From Syntrophothermus lipocalidus DSM 12680 (GTDB taxonomy: Bacteria; Bacillota; Syntrophomonadia; Syntrophomonadales; Syntrophothermaceae), in the NCBI RefSeq assembly GCF_000092405.1, contig NC_014220.1, positions 1,736,001 through 1,800,000 of the forward strand: a stretch of 64,000 bases of DNA, written 5' to 3'. The notes beneath the pieces are model-generated. The model was not told where the DNA came from. It saw only the letters and a list, made by a program, of their open reading frames with translations, and searched no databases. The position numbers and the translations under genes are program-made. This document shows positions 54,369-62,463 of this stretch, piece after piece (within the stretch, counting starts at the first letter, position 1; each line of letters starts with the position of its first letter).

Positions 54369-55312
54369 CTCACCCTTATCAACCCCGATGCCGGGATGAT
54401 CTTTACCCCTGCCTTCTCGATTTCGTCCAGGAACAAGTTGAGCCCGAGCGAATCGCTGGCCATGTGTCCGGCCACAATCACGTTTATATGGTGGTCTTTG
54501 GCGTTCTTGCGATGCTTCTCCTGCATATGCATACAGACAACCGTGCCGATGCCGGCCGCTGCCATCTTCTCGTAAGCCTGCTCGGAACCGGAGGTTCCCC
54601 CGGTCATATCCACCAAGATACGGCCTGCCCGCTTCTTCTTGTCACCGGAGAATATGCGCGGTCCGGCCTTGAGTTTTCGAGCCTCCCGGTACTCAGGGAT
54701 ATTCTCCAACGCTTCTACCACGTCGCCCACCGTCCGCAAACCCGCATTATCGAGGTAATCCTGCAGAAAACGGTTGACCAGGTTATCGGCGGCAGTGTGC
54801 ACGCACATGAAGGGTATCCCCAAGAGCCTCGCCGCATCCACCGCCCGCTGGTGGTTGACCGGGGCTATGAGCCTCTCTACCTCGGCTATGCGGGGCCCGA
54901 GTATGCCTTCGGCCACGTTAATAGGTATCCCGGCCCGGTAAAGAAGATCCGCCTGCAACTCCATCACCTGGTGCAAAGCTGCCTGGGCTTTCCCTTCGGG
55001 ATGATGGGCAATGACCAGGTCTATCTTCTCGCCCCGTTCCCGCAGGCGGTCTGCCAGCAGCATCTCCGGGGTCTCGATATCGACCCCGCACATAACTGTG
55101 TTTACTTCTTCTTCACCGTTTCCGTTAAGTATTCGGGTGTCGGCAAACGGGTTCCATAGCGAATCCTGGTCAAAAAACTCCCGGTCCTTTTCCTCCAGCT
55201 TCTCGTAATCTTTGCGGGCCTGGGCCAGCAGCCTCTCGATTTCCTCCCGGCCCCGCACGTCGCTCTCAATCCCCTTCTCTACCGCCAATCGATATATGTC
55301 TGCAAGTTTCAT
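54353..55312 (-). CDS. NIF3-like (NGG1p-interacting factor family) protein
   Basis: 319 residues. Metal-binding type histidines in VIAHHPEG (near 100), MCVHTAADN (near 168) and the C-terminal VVCMHMQEKHRKNAKDHHINVIVAGHM (27 positions near 255-285; His-rich core MHMQEKH and DHHINVI) are the family pattern of a dinuclear metal site. Cellular role unknown. The final residues I-E-N and the stop come from the heptamer repeat at 54313-54368. Confidence 0.82.
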   Translation of the reverse strand: MKLADIYRLAVEKGIESDVRGREEIERLLAQARKDYEKLEEKDREFFDQDSLWNPFADTRILNGNGEEEVNTVMCGVDIETPEMLLADRLRERGEKIDLVIAHHPEGKAQAALHQVMELQADLLYRAGIPINVAEGILGPRIAEVERLIAPVNHQRAVDAARLLGIPFMCVHTAADNLVNRFLQDYLDNAGLRTVGDVVEALENIPEYREARKLKAGPRIFSGDKKKRAGRILVDMTGGTSGSEQAYEKMAAAGIGTVVCMHMQEKHRKNAKDHHINVIVAGHMASDSLGLNLFLDEIEKAGVKIIPASGLIRVRRIEN

Positions 55313-55431
55313 AAGCCAAGTCCCCTCTCCCTGAAGTTACTGGAAAAACAATGTACGAATAGAATGGTTATCTTCTGTCAAACCAGGCACAGCCGTTTAT
55401 CGGCAATTTCATAATCACGTTGGGCAGACAA

Positions 55432-55671
55432 CTACTCAGCAGGGAACAGCGTATTCCCAGGCAAAGAAACAGCTATATCCTCTAATATAACTTTTCGAAA
55501 AACATCTAAACTGCCGAACCTTCTGCGAGCGTCTAGAACCTCTATACCAGCCAGGCGGCCGTCTTCTGCGTAATCCAGGGCAATTCCCTCTGCGACATGT
55601 TCCGTCGTAACCGTAGTTTCGATAAACCTGATGTAGAGAGCATCAACTTCAGCATCATAGGTTATTCTCAT
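55432..55671 (-). CDS. DUF2283 small protein
   Basis: 79 residues. RITYDAEVDALYIRF and GIALDYAEDGRLAGIEVLDARRR match DUF2283 over its whole length. Often found beside DUF4258-type genes, but no partner lies next to it here. AAGGGG and GGAGG precede the ATG. Confidence 0.82.
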   Translation of the reverse strand: MRITYDAEVDALYIRFIETTVTTEHVAEGIALDYAEDGRLAGIEVLDARRRFGSLDVFRKVILEDIAVSLPGNTLFPAE

Positions 55672-55881
55672 ACCTCCAAACCCCTTTCATCAGATTCGGT
55701 CAACCGCGACCCCTCCTCCCTACGCTTAACTATAACCCGGCACACGGTTTCACTCAATAGGCTCTTCGGGGCCGCATTTCACACGGTGGATTGGTCTCTC
55801 ATTGCTGCATCTCAGCGTTATGGGTTATACTGTATGGGAGTTTTTGAAGCCACCAAGTGTATGTAGGAGGAATGATACCCC

Positions 55882-57171
55882 GTGTTCGGACTGGATTGGC
55901 ACAGCCTCTCTGAAGCGTTGGTAGCTTACGGATCGATTGGGCTCCTTATAGTCGCTTTTGCCGAATCATCGTTTTTCCCTATCCCCCCGGATATCCTTCT
56001 AATCGGCCTTTCCGTCAATCGACCGGGGTTGGCTCTGTGGTATGCAGCGATTACTACCGGTGGTTCGGTCATAGGAGGCCTGTTCGGTTATTTTTTGGGA
56101 GTCAAGGCTGGTCGCCCTCTTCTCTCCAAGCTGGTCTCCGCAAAGCGCCTGCAAAAGGTAGAAGAACTTTTCGCGAGCTACGGTGGTTGGGCTGTAGCTG
56201 TGGCCGGTTTTACCCCAATCCCTTATAAGATATTCACTATTGCCTCCGGCATTTTCCGAATAAGAAAGCGGGTTTTTGTTCTCGCCTCACTGGTCAGCCG
56301 GGGGGCAAGGTTTTTCTTTGAGGGATTTCTCCTTTTCGCCGCAGGCGCCCGAGCTCAGGAGTTCATAACCAAGTACTTCGAGCTCATAACTATAGGATTG
56401 GTCTTAGCTTTCACTCTTATCTACGTGGTTCTGCGCCACACCCCTGCAGTCTCTTTAGGGCGAAACCTTTGGACTACGGGCAAAACAAAACTCGAAAACT
56501 TCTATTCCCGCCGTTTGGCTTGGCTGCACCAGAATACCCCTCTCCTCCCGGCGGCTACACTTGTAGCTTCGGTGTGCTTGTTAGTTTTTGCCTCGCTAGC
56601 CGAGGAACTCTTGGAGAACGAGCTCGAGCCATTCGACCTCGCGGTATCCCAGGCGGTGGCCGCCTTTCACCACCCTGCCCTCACCGCCGTAATGAAATCG
56701 GTCACCGTCATCGGTTCGCCTGCGGTCATGACAGGCATAGCAGTTATTCTATGGCTATACCTGACGCTGACCAGGAAACGGTCTTTTGAAGCCCTTACAG
56801 TGGTACTGGTTCTGGCAGGAGCAGGCATGACAAACGAGGTGTTGAAAAACGTCTTCCACCGAATCCGGCCGGAGCTCGCGCCCCTGGTCTCGGCTCCCGG
56901 ATACAGTTTCCCCAGCGGTCATGCCATGATGTCGACCGCCTTTTACGGGTTTCTGGCTTACCTGGTCTTTCGCCACTCGTCTTCGCCCGTGACCAGATGG
57001 GCTTTTTCGTGTCTTGCTCCGCTTTTAGTGCTGGCTATCGGTTTCAGCCGGGTTTATCTAGGAGTCCACTACCCTAGCGATGTGCTGGCTGGCTTTGCTG
57101 CCGGCGGGTTCTGGCTCGCCAGTTCCATCTTGTGCTTGGAACTTCTCCAGCCTTCTCAGAACATCGTCTAG
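55882..57171 (+). CDS. DedA (VTT) - PAP2 phosphatase fusion membrane protein
   Basis: 429 residues, GTG start with AGGAGGAATG upstream. Residues 1-190 are a DedA/SNARE-associated (VTT) domain with FAESSFFPIPPDILLIG and FTPIPYKIFTIASG; 215-420 are a membrane PAP2 phosphatase with KNVFHRIRP (near 315), PSGHAMMSTAF (near 343) and SRVYLGVHYPSDVLAG (near 388), the three signatures including the catalytic His pair. DedA proteins flip or move polyprenyl or phospholipids, and PAP2 enzymes remove phosphate from undecaprenyl-PP or phosphatidate, so the fusion would couple lipid movement and dephosphorylation. The 3' end overlaps the convergent YetF-like gene by 114 bp. Confidence 0.92.
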   Translation: MFGLDWHSLSEALVAYGSIGLLIVAFAESSFFPIPPDILLIGLSVNRPGLALWYAAITTGGSVIGGLFGYFLGVKAGRPLLSKLVSAKRLQKVEELFASYGGWAVAVAGFTPIPYKIFTIASGIFRIRKRVFVLASLVSRGARFFFEGFLLFAAGARAQEFITKYFELITIGLVLAFTLIYVVLRHTPAVSLGRNLWTTGKTKLENFYSRRLAWLHQNTPLLPAATLVASVCLLVFASLAEELLENELEPFDLAVSQAVAAFHHPALTAVMKSVTVIGSPAVMTGIAVILWLYLTLTRKRSFEALTVVLVLAGAGMTNEVLKNVFHRIRPELAPLVSAPGYSFPSGHAMMSTAFYGFLAYLVFRHSSSPVTRWAFSCLAPLLVLAIGFSRVYLGVHYPSDVLAGFAAGGFWLASSILCLELLQPSQNIV

Positions 57172-57810
57172 GACCATCCGTATCTCTTTCACCATTCCTT
57201 CCAGTTGAGCAAGGGAAACCGGCGGCTCTTTTTCCCCGTCGTCCGTCATGGCCGGTTTGTTTAGTACGTGCTTTCTTGAAACCGGCTCTAGGGTTAAAAT
57301 GCTGTCAGGGCCCGGTTCCCAGTTAAGCCCTAACTCACCACGGGTTACGGGTTCAAAATCAGGCTTGAGGACAACGCTGAAGCCTCCGCAGGGCTCCAGT
57401 ATGCCTTTGTCTACTTCGCTCACATCCCTTATTCCCTGTTTCCGCAGTTCTTGCATCAGGTCATCGACATTAAACTTTTCCCGGGCCAGGTTCTCCCTTA
57501 TAACCCGGCCGTTATCAATGACAACTACCGGCACCCCCGAAATGAGGCGGGCTAAGCGCTGGCTTTTGAGCGAGGCAAAGCCCATGATATACTCGAGCCC
57601 AGCCAGGGTCAAAAGCACCACGATGCCTTCGTAGAAAGGAAGGCTGCGGTCCAAAGCGATCGAGGTCAGGGTATGGCCTACCCCGGTCATTATCACAAAA
57701 TCAAAGAGCCCCAGTTCTCCCAGGGCTCTCTTTCCCATAAACCTTATTACCACCATGGCCAGAAAATACATACCTACAGCCCTCAGGACGAATTCCAGCA
57801 TCTCATCCAT
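57058..57810 (-). CDS. YetF-like (DUF421) membrane protein
   Basis: 250 residues. Three N-terminal membrane helices (about 8-75) and DUF421 domain (FMGKRALGELGLFDFVIMTGVGHTL; PVVVIDNGRVIRENLAREKFNVDDL), with a C-terminal extension (about 195-250) rich in Glu/Pro/Gln. The reading frame's last 38 codons overlap the DedA-PAP2 gene tail to tail. Function of YetF unclear; linked to spore proteins and membrane in Bacillus. Confidence 0.85.
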   Translation of the reverse strand: MDEMLEFVLRAVGMYFLAMVVIRFMGKRALGELGLFDFVIMTGVGHTLTSIALDRSLPFYEGIVVLLTLAGLEYIMGFASLKSQRLARLISGVPVVVIDNGRVIRENLAREKFNVDDLMQELRKQGIRDVSEVDKGILEPCGGFSVVLKPDFEPVTRGELGLNWEPGPDSILTLEPVSRKHVLNKPAMTDDGEKEPPVSLAQLEGMVKEIRMVLDDVLRRLEKFQAQDGTGEPEPAGSKASQHIARVVDS

Positions 57811-57866
57811 CCTCCGCCAGGCTAATCCAGGTCGGGACCCTGACTTAGTATGCTGCTTCCAATCCT

Positions 57867-59540
57867 TTATTTATTCCTGAGGTAAGCCATGAGCTCTTCT
57901 GTTTCCAAAGTGTTCAACACATCCTCCTTGCTCAGCCACCCTCTCCTGGCGTTTATCACCCCGTATTTTATCAATCCCAGATCAGCCCGGTGGTGGGCGT
58001 CACTCGAAATCGCAATTTTTATCCCCTTTGCCTTGGCCTTAAAAGCGGTTTCCTCGTCGATGTCCAGCCGGTCCGGGTAAGAATTGATTTCCAGAGCCGT
58101 GCGGGTTTGGGCCGCTGCTTTTAAAACCGCTTCGATGTCGATCTCATATCCTGGGCGCCGCCCCAGAAGCCTTCCCGTGAGGTGCCCAATGATGTCGACG
58201 TGCGGGTTTTCAACCGCCTTGAGCACGCGCTCGGTCTGCTCAGCACGAGACAAACGAAAATGGCTGTGAATGGATGCTATAACCACATCCAGGTTTGCCA
58301 AAACCTCATCCGGCAGGTCTAAGCTGCCGTCCTTGAGTATATCGACCTCGATACCGGTCAGGATCTTGAACCCGTCGTTTTCCCGGTTAAGTTCTTCTAC
58401 CAACTTCCCCTGGGCTAAAAGCCTTTCCACATCGAGCCCGCGGGAAACGGCCAGAGAACGCGAATGTTCGGTTACAGCCATGTAGGAGTAACCGAGTTTT
58501 GCGGCAGCGGCTACCATTTCACGCAAACTGTGGGCCCCATCACTCCAATCGGTGTGAATATGCAGGTCGCCTTTAATATCTTCCAGAGTTACCAGATGGG
58601 GTAAAGCAAAGTTCCGCGCCAATTCGATCTCGCCCCGGCCTTCGCGCAACTCCGGAGGAATATACTGCATAGAAAGCAGCCTGTAAACGTCTTCTTCCGA
58701 ATGAGCCGAACTACAGTCGAAGGTATCTAAGGCAGGTTGTATCTGTTCGCGATGGGTTTTAGACCCCGTACTGATGACCAGTGCTCGCCAGAACTCCCCA
58801 AACGGTACTATCAACACCTCAAACACAATGCCTGGCCTTAATCTACCCTTAACGTGTCCTGGTTTCTCTTCGGTAATTTCCTGAACCCGCCGGAAACGCC
58901 GCACCTTTTCTCTCACGGCTTCTTCCTCGGCGGACCCGACCAGGATATCTATGTCTCCTACTACGGGTTTTCCCCTTCTCACGCTTCCTGTAATCTCGAC
59001 TATCTGGACACAATCGAACCCCGAAAGAAAGTTCTTGAATTCGAGAGCAAGAGGTAGGACTGTTCCCAAGTTGAAACTATCTCGTGTTGACCGGAGCATT
59101 TCAATGCCCTTTTTGATATTGTATTCGGTCTTGGCACCCATCCCTGGGAGTTCTCGAATCCTCTTCTCCTGGGCGGCCCGGTATAGCTTTTCCAGAGTAT
59201 CGATTCCGGTCTGAGCGTAGATGGCCCCGACTGTTTTCGGCCCCAGGCCAGGTATAGCCAGCATCTCTAGAACCCCGGGCGGCACTTTTTCCTGAAGTTC
59301 CCGGTAGTACTTGAGGTCCCCGGTCTCCAAAAGTTCTTGTAACTTGGCCCGAATCGCCTTACCGGCCCCCGGAATACCCTCCAGGCCATGATGCTTTGAA
59401 ACCTCGTGCAGATCGGTCTCCATCCGGTAGATATGGTTGGCTACCTGACGGTAGGCCCTGGCTTTGAACGGGTTCTCGCCCAGTATATCGAGTATATCGG
59501 CGATCTCATCCAGAATCCGGGCAATTTCCTGATTATCCAT
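57867..59540 (-). CDS. polX: PolX family DNA polymerase/3'-5' exonuclease
   Basis: About 557 residues. N-terminal Pol-beta-like part with tandem HhH (GLEGIPGAGKAI, IPGLGPKTVGAIY, LPGMGAKTEYNI) and the palm acidic pair GDIDILVGS; C-terminal PHP phosphoesterase domain from about 335 (GDLHIHTDWSDG; AVTEHS; DVVIASIHSH; ISSDAHH). Repair polymerase of Bacillus type. Its start overlaps the zapA stop. Confidence 0.95.
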   Translation of the reverse strand: MDNQEIARILDEIADILDILGENPFKARAYRQVANHIYRMETDLHEVSKHHGLEGIPGAGKAIRAKLQELLETGDLKYYRELQEKVPPGVLEMLAIPGLGPKTVGAIYAQTGIDTLEKLYRAAQEKRIRELPGMGAKTEYNIKKGIEMLRSTRDSFNLGTVLPLALEFKNFLSGFDCVQIVEITGSVRRGKPVVGDIDILVGSAEEEAVREKVRRFRRVQEITEEKPGHVKGRLRPGIVFEVLIVPFGEFWRALVISTGSKTHREQIQPALDTFDCSSAHSEEDVYRLLSMQYIPPELREGRGEIELARNFALPHLVTLEDIKGDLHIHTDWSDGAHSLREMVAAAAKLGYSYMAVTEHSRSLAVSRGLDVERLLAQGKLVEELNRENDGFKILTGIEVDILKDGSLDLPDEVLANLDVVIASIHSHFRLSRAEQTERVLKAVENPHVDIIGHLTGRLLGRRPGYEIDIEAVLKAAAQTRTALEINSYPDRLDIDEETAFKAKAKGIKIAISSDAHHRADLGLIKYGVINARRGWLSKEDVLNTLETEELMAYLRNK

Positions 59541-59542
59541 CA

Positions 59543-59821
59543 TCAACCCATCCTGCTGGTCTTGCCTTCTTCCAGCTTCTTTACCAACTCATCATAGTCC
59601 TCTTGAAGCTTGCTCAGCTCGTCTGCCAAATTGAGAGCTGCTAGAACTGCCACCTTCGTTGCCGGCAAGCTAGGCATCTTTTGGCTTATACCCTGCATCT
59701 TGCGGTCCACGTATGCCGCCAGCATCTGTATGTACTCGGGATCCTCCGTCCCTTTTACCACATAGTCTTCGCCGAAGATCTTGACATTAACCCTGGTAAA
59801 CTCGCTCTTCCTTTCTTTCAT
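59543..59821 (-). CDS. zapA: Cell division protein ZapA
   Basis: 92 residues from ATG 59821 (GGGAGGGG upstream; a GTG two codons before is possible). TRVNVKIFGEDYVVKGTEDPEYIQMLAAYVD and C-terminal coiled coil (ALNLADELSKLQEDYDELVKKLEEG) fit ZapA, which bundles FtsZ filaments. Coupled to polX. Confidence 0.93.
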   Translation of the reverse strand: MKERKSEFTRVNVKIFGEDYVVKGTEDPEYIQMLAAYVDRKMQGISQKMPSLPATKVAVLAALNLADELSKLQEDYDELVKKLEEGKTSRMG

Positions 59822-60031
59822 TGCCACCCCTCCCTACCACGGGTTTTTTCCTTCATTCGACACCCGGGCCTTGTTTCCCTTCTCTCTCGATCCAGGACAC
59901 CTTGGCTACTCTATTGCAAGAAAAGTCTAGGACAGATGTCGAATAGTGTCAAAAAATTTTCCTCCTTTAGAAGCAGGAGTACTGTCATATAATGTCGAAT
60001 AGCTGGTTTGTTGGCAATTAATCCCTGGTCA

Positions 60032-61195
60032 ATGATTGCGGAAAATAGCGAAAGAATCCGTAAAGATGTTCGCCGCCAATATGAAACGAGGAGCGTGCAG
60101 CTCGTGCCGGGTATCGATGAACTCATAAAATCACTCAACTCAGCCAGCGAAAAGGAGCGGGCTTTTGCCGCTGAAGATCTTGGCTACGAGAACTCCGACG
60201 AGAGCGTTTCAGCCTTGGTCGAGAGGTTGCAGGTCGAAGATTCCCGGTTTGTCCGCGAGGTTATCGTCAACGCCCTCAAATCGATGGACACCCCGCTGCT
60301 GATCAACACCGTGGTATCGCTTCTTTATAGCGATGACGCCTTTACCCGCAACTCCGCCATCGACATTCTGGCCAGGCTGGGAGACAAGGCCGTTGACGGT
60401 ATCCGGCCCCTGCTCGCTGATCCCAGCAAAGATGTGAGGAAGTTCGTGCTCGACATAGCTTTCCATATAGGGGGCGCAGAGGCGAAGGCGGTCTTAGCCG
60501 AGGCTTTAAGTGACCCTGAGGTGAACAACGTGATCACCGCCGTTGAGTACCTGGGACGGCTAGAATCGACTGAATATACAGACCGTATCAACGAGCTTCT
60601 CCGGTCTACCGGGAACCTGCTTTTGCGCTGTACCTGTCTGGAGGCTTTGGCTCGTATCGGTGATGAAACCAGCCAGGAAATAGTCACCCGGCTTTATCCA
60701 GACTACGAATCAATCGGCGAGCTCGAAAAATACTCGTACCTCAAGTTCATAGCCGGTAAAGGAACTCGGGACCATCTCCCGTTGCTGTTGTCTTTCATGC
60801 GCGAAAAAGGCCCGTTGATGGTCAAAGAGATTATCAACGCCCTGGAGGGCATCCTGCAACGCAACGGTTATGACCTATTACCATCGGAGTTGTTGTCGGA
60901 GATCGTACATTTTATCGGGAGCCCGATCAATGACATCAACCGCTACGAGCTTCTGGTGCTTCTGGGAGAGTATAAAAATCCCGAGATATACTCGCTTTTT
61001 CTCCGGTATCTCCAACCAGAAAACAAGCTCGCCTGCCTGGGAGCAGTCGAAGGTTTAGGGCTATACGGCAACCGTGATGCGGTGACGTATTTGAATAACC
61101 TTAGACAGCACACTCACGATGACGAGCTCTTAGAAGCAATCGAAAGATCGCTCGAACTCTTACGGGGGCGAGGCGGCGACTGCTGGGCTGATTAA
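60032..61195 (+). CDS. HEAT-repeat protein of the chemosensory operon
   Basis: 387 residues from ATG 60032 (a TTG at 60008 is also possible; neither has a clear ribosome binding site). Residues ~25-360 form ten or more HEAT-like helical pairs (for example SVSALVERLQVEDSRFVREV and AVDGIRPLLADPSKDVRKFV). Such proteins act as docking scaffolds. It is 28 bp upstream of cheR and in the same operon as cheY and cheA, so it may be a scaffold or accessory for that signalling array. Confidence 0.82.
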   Translation: MIAENSERIRKDVRRQYETRSVQLVPGIDELIKSLNSASEKERAFAAEDLGYENSDESVSALVERLQVEDSRFVREVIVNALKSMDTPLLINTVVSLLYSDDAFTRNSAIDILARLGDKAVDGIRPLLADPSKDVRKFVLDIAFHIGGAEAKAVLAEALSDPEVNNVITAVEYLGRLESTEYTDRINELLRSTGNLLLRCTCLEALARIGDETSQEIVTRLYPDYESIGELEKYSYLKFIAGKGTRDHLPLLLSFMREKGPLMVKEIINALEGILQRNGYDLLPSELLSEIVHFIGSPINDINRYELLVLLGEYKNPEIYSLFLRYLQPENKLACLGAVEGLGLYGNRDAVTYLNNLRQHTHDDELLEAIERSLELLRGRGGDCWAD

Positions 61196-61223
61196 CCTGA
61201 AACGGAGGAACGGTGACAACAGA

Positions 61224-62054
61224 GTGGATCTACCGATTGAGGACTTCATTGCTTTGAGAAACCTGATCTACGAGCGGACCGGGATGTTTTTCGGGGAAAA
61301 CAAAATCTACTACATAAAGAAGCGCCTGCACAAGCGGATGCAGGCTTGTTGTGCGGACACGGTACATGAATATATACGTTTTCTGAAGTTCTTCGACCCT
61401 AAGCAGCGCGAGTTTCAAGAGCTGGTTAACCTCCTCACCGTCAACGAAACTTACTTTTTCCGGGAGTTTTCGCAGCTGAAGGTTTTTGCCGAACACTGCC
61501 TGCCAGAGATAGTAGAACAAAAGCAGAGGACCGGAGACACGACCCTGAAATTGTTCTCCGCCGGGTGTTCAACCGGTGAAGAGCCTTACACTTTGGCTAT
61601 CATCCTTTCGGAGATGCTCGATGATCCAACCCAGTGGGAAGTGATGATCAAAGCGGTCGACATCGATGAGAACGTCCTGAAAACAGCCCGGCGCGGCGTT
61701 TATGATCCCCGTTCGGTCAAGGACGTTCCCCCTGCTTACTTGCAGAAGTATTTCACCACTCCGTCCCCCGGGGTCTTCGCGGTCAAGCCTGAGCTCCAAG
61801 AAATAGTGGTATTCGAGCACCTTAACCTTATGGACAGGCGGGCTCTCAGGTACGAGAACAATTACGATTTTATATTCTGCCGCAATGTCTTGATCTACTT
61901 TGACGATGCTGCACGTAAACAGTTGGTGGAACGGTTTTATACCATGCTGAACAAAGGCGGGTTTATATTCCTGGGTCATGCCGAGTCTCTGAGCCGTATC
62001 AGCACGGCTTTCAAGATTAGGAAAATGGACGGCCATATCGTTTACCAGGCCTGA
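61224..62054 (+). CDS. cheR: Chemoreceptor methyltransferase CheR
   Basis: 276 residues, GTG start. N-terminal helical CheR_N, then a SAM-dependent methyltransferase domain with LKLFSAGCSTGEEPYTLAIIL (core GCSTGEEPY near 112), ILKTARRGVYD-like LKTARRGVYDPRS, and FCRNVLIYFD. Methylates glutamates of chemoreceptors using S-adenosylmethionine. Confidence 0.96.
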   Translation: MDLPIEDFIALRNLIYERTGMFFGENKIYYIKKRLHKRMQACCADTVHEYIRFLKFFDPKQREFQELVNLLTVNETYFFREFSQLKVFAEHCLPEIVEQKQRTGDTTLKLFSAGCSTGEEPYTLAIILSEMLDDPTQWEVMIKAVDIDENVLKTARRGVYDPRSVKDVPPAYLQKYFTTPSPGVFAVKPELQEIVVFEHLNLMDRRALRYENNYDFIFCRNVLIYFDDAARKQLVERFYTMLNKGGFIFLGHAESLSRISTAFKIRKMDGHIVYQA

Positions 62055-62065
62055 GGAGGTTCGTA

Positions 62066-62440
62066 ATGGGCGGCAAGATTCTGGTGGCTGATGATTCGGA
62101 AATGATTCGCAACTTTCACTCTTATATATTGAAAAGCGCCGGCTTTGATGTGGTAACCGCGGTAGATGGAGCTGATGCCTTGGAAAAGGCATACGGCTCA
62201 TCCGCCCCCTGGGCCGTGGTAATTACCGACATCAACATGCCCAACCTGGATGGCTATGCCCTCATCGAGCATTTGCGCGGGGAACCGGAATTCGAAGACA
62301 TCCCCATCATCATCGTTTCTACTGAAGACGAGTTAAAAGATAAGCAAAGAGGGTTCGAGGCCGGTGCCAACGCCTATCTGGTAAAACCGACCGACCCGGC
62401 AACCTTGATCGAAATGATCAAAATGCTGATTGGAGCTTGA
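62066..62440 (+). CDS. Response regulator CheY-like
   Basis: 124 residues, single receiver domain. Acidic pocket DDSE near 10-13, phosphoacceptor Asp in VVITDINMPNLDG near 57, Thr/Ser at IIIVSTED near 87 and Lys in YLVKPTDP near 109. GAGGAGG before the ATG; between cheR and cheA. Presumed target of CheA phosphotransfer. Confidence 0.94.
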   Translation: MGGKILVADDSEMIRNFHSYILKSAGFDVVTAVDGADALEKAYGSSAPWAVVITDINMPNLDGYALIEHLRGEPEFEDIPIIIVSTEDELKDKQRGFEAGANAYLVKPTDPATLIEMIKMLIGA

Positions 62441-62463
62441 AGGAAAAGCGAGGCGAAAAGAGA

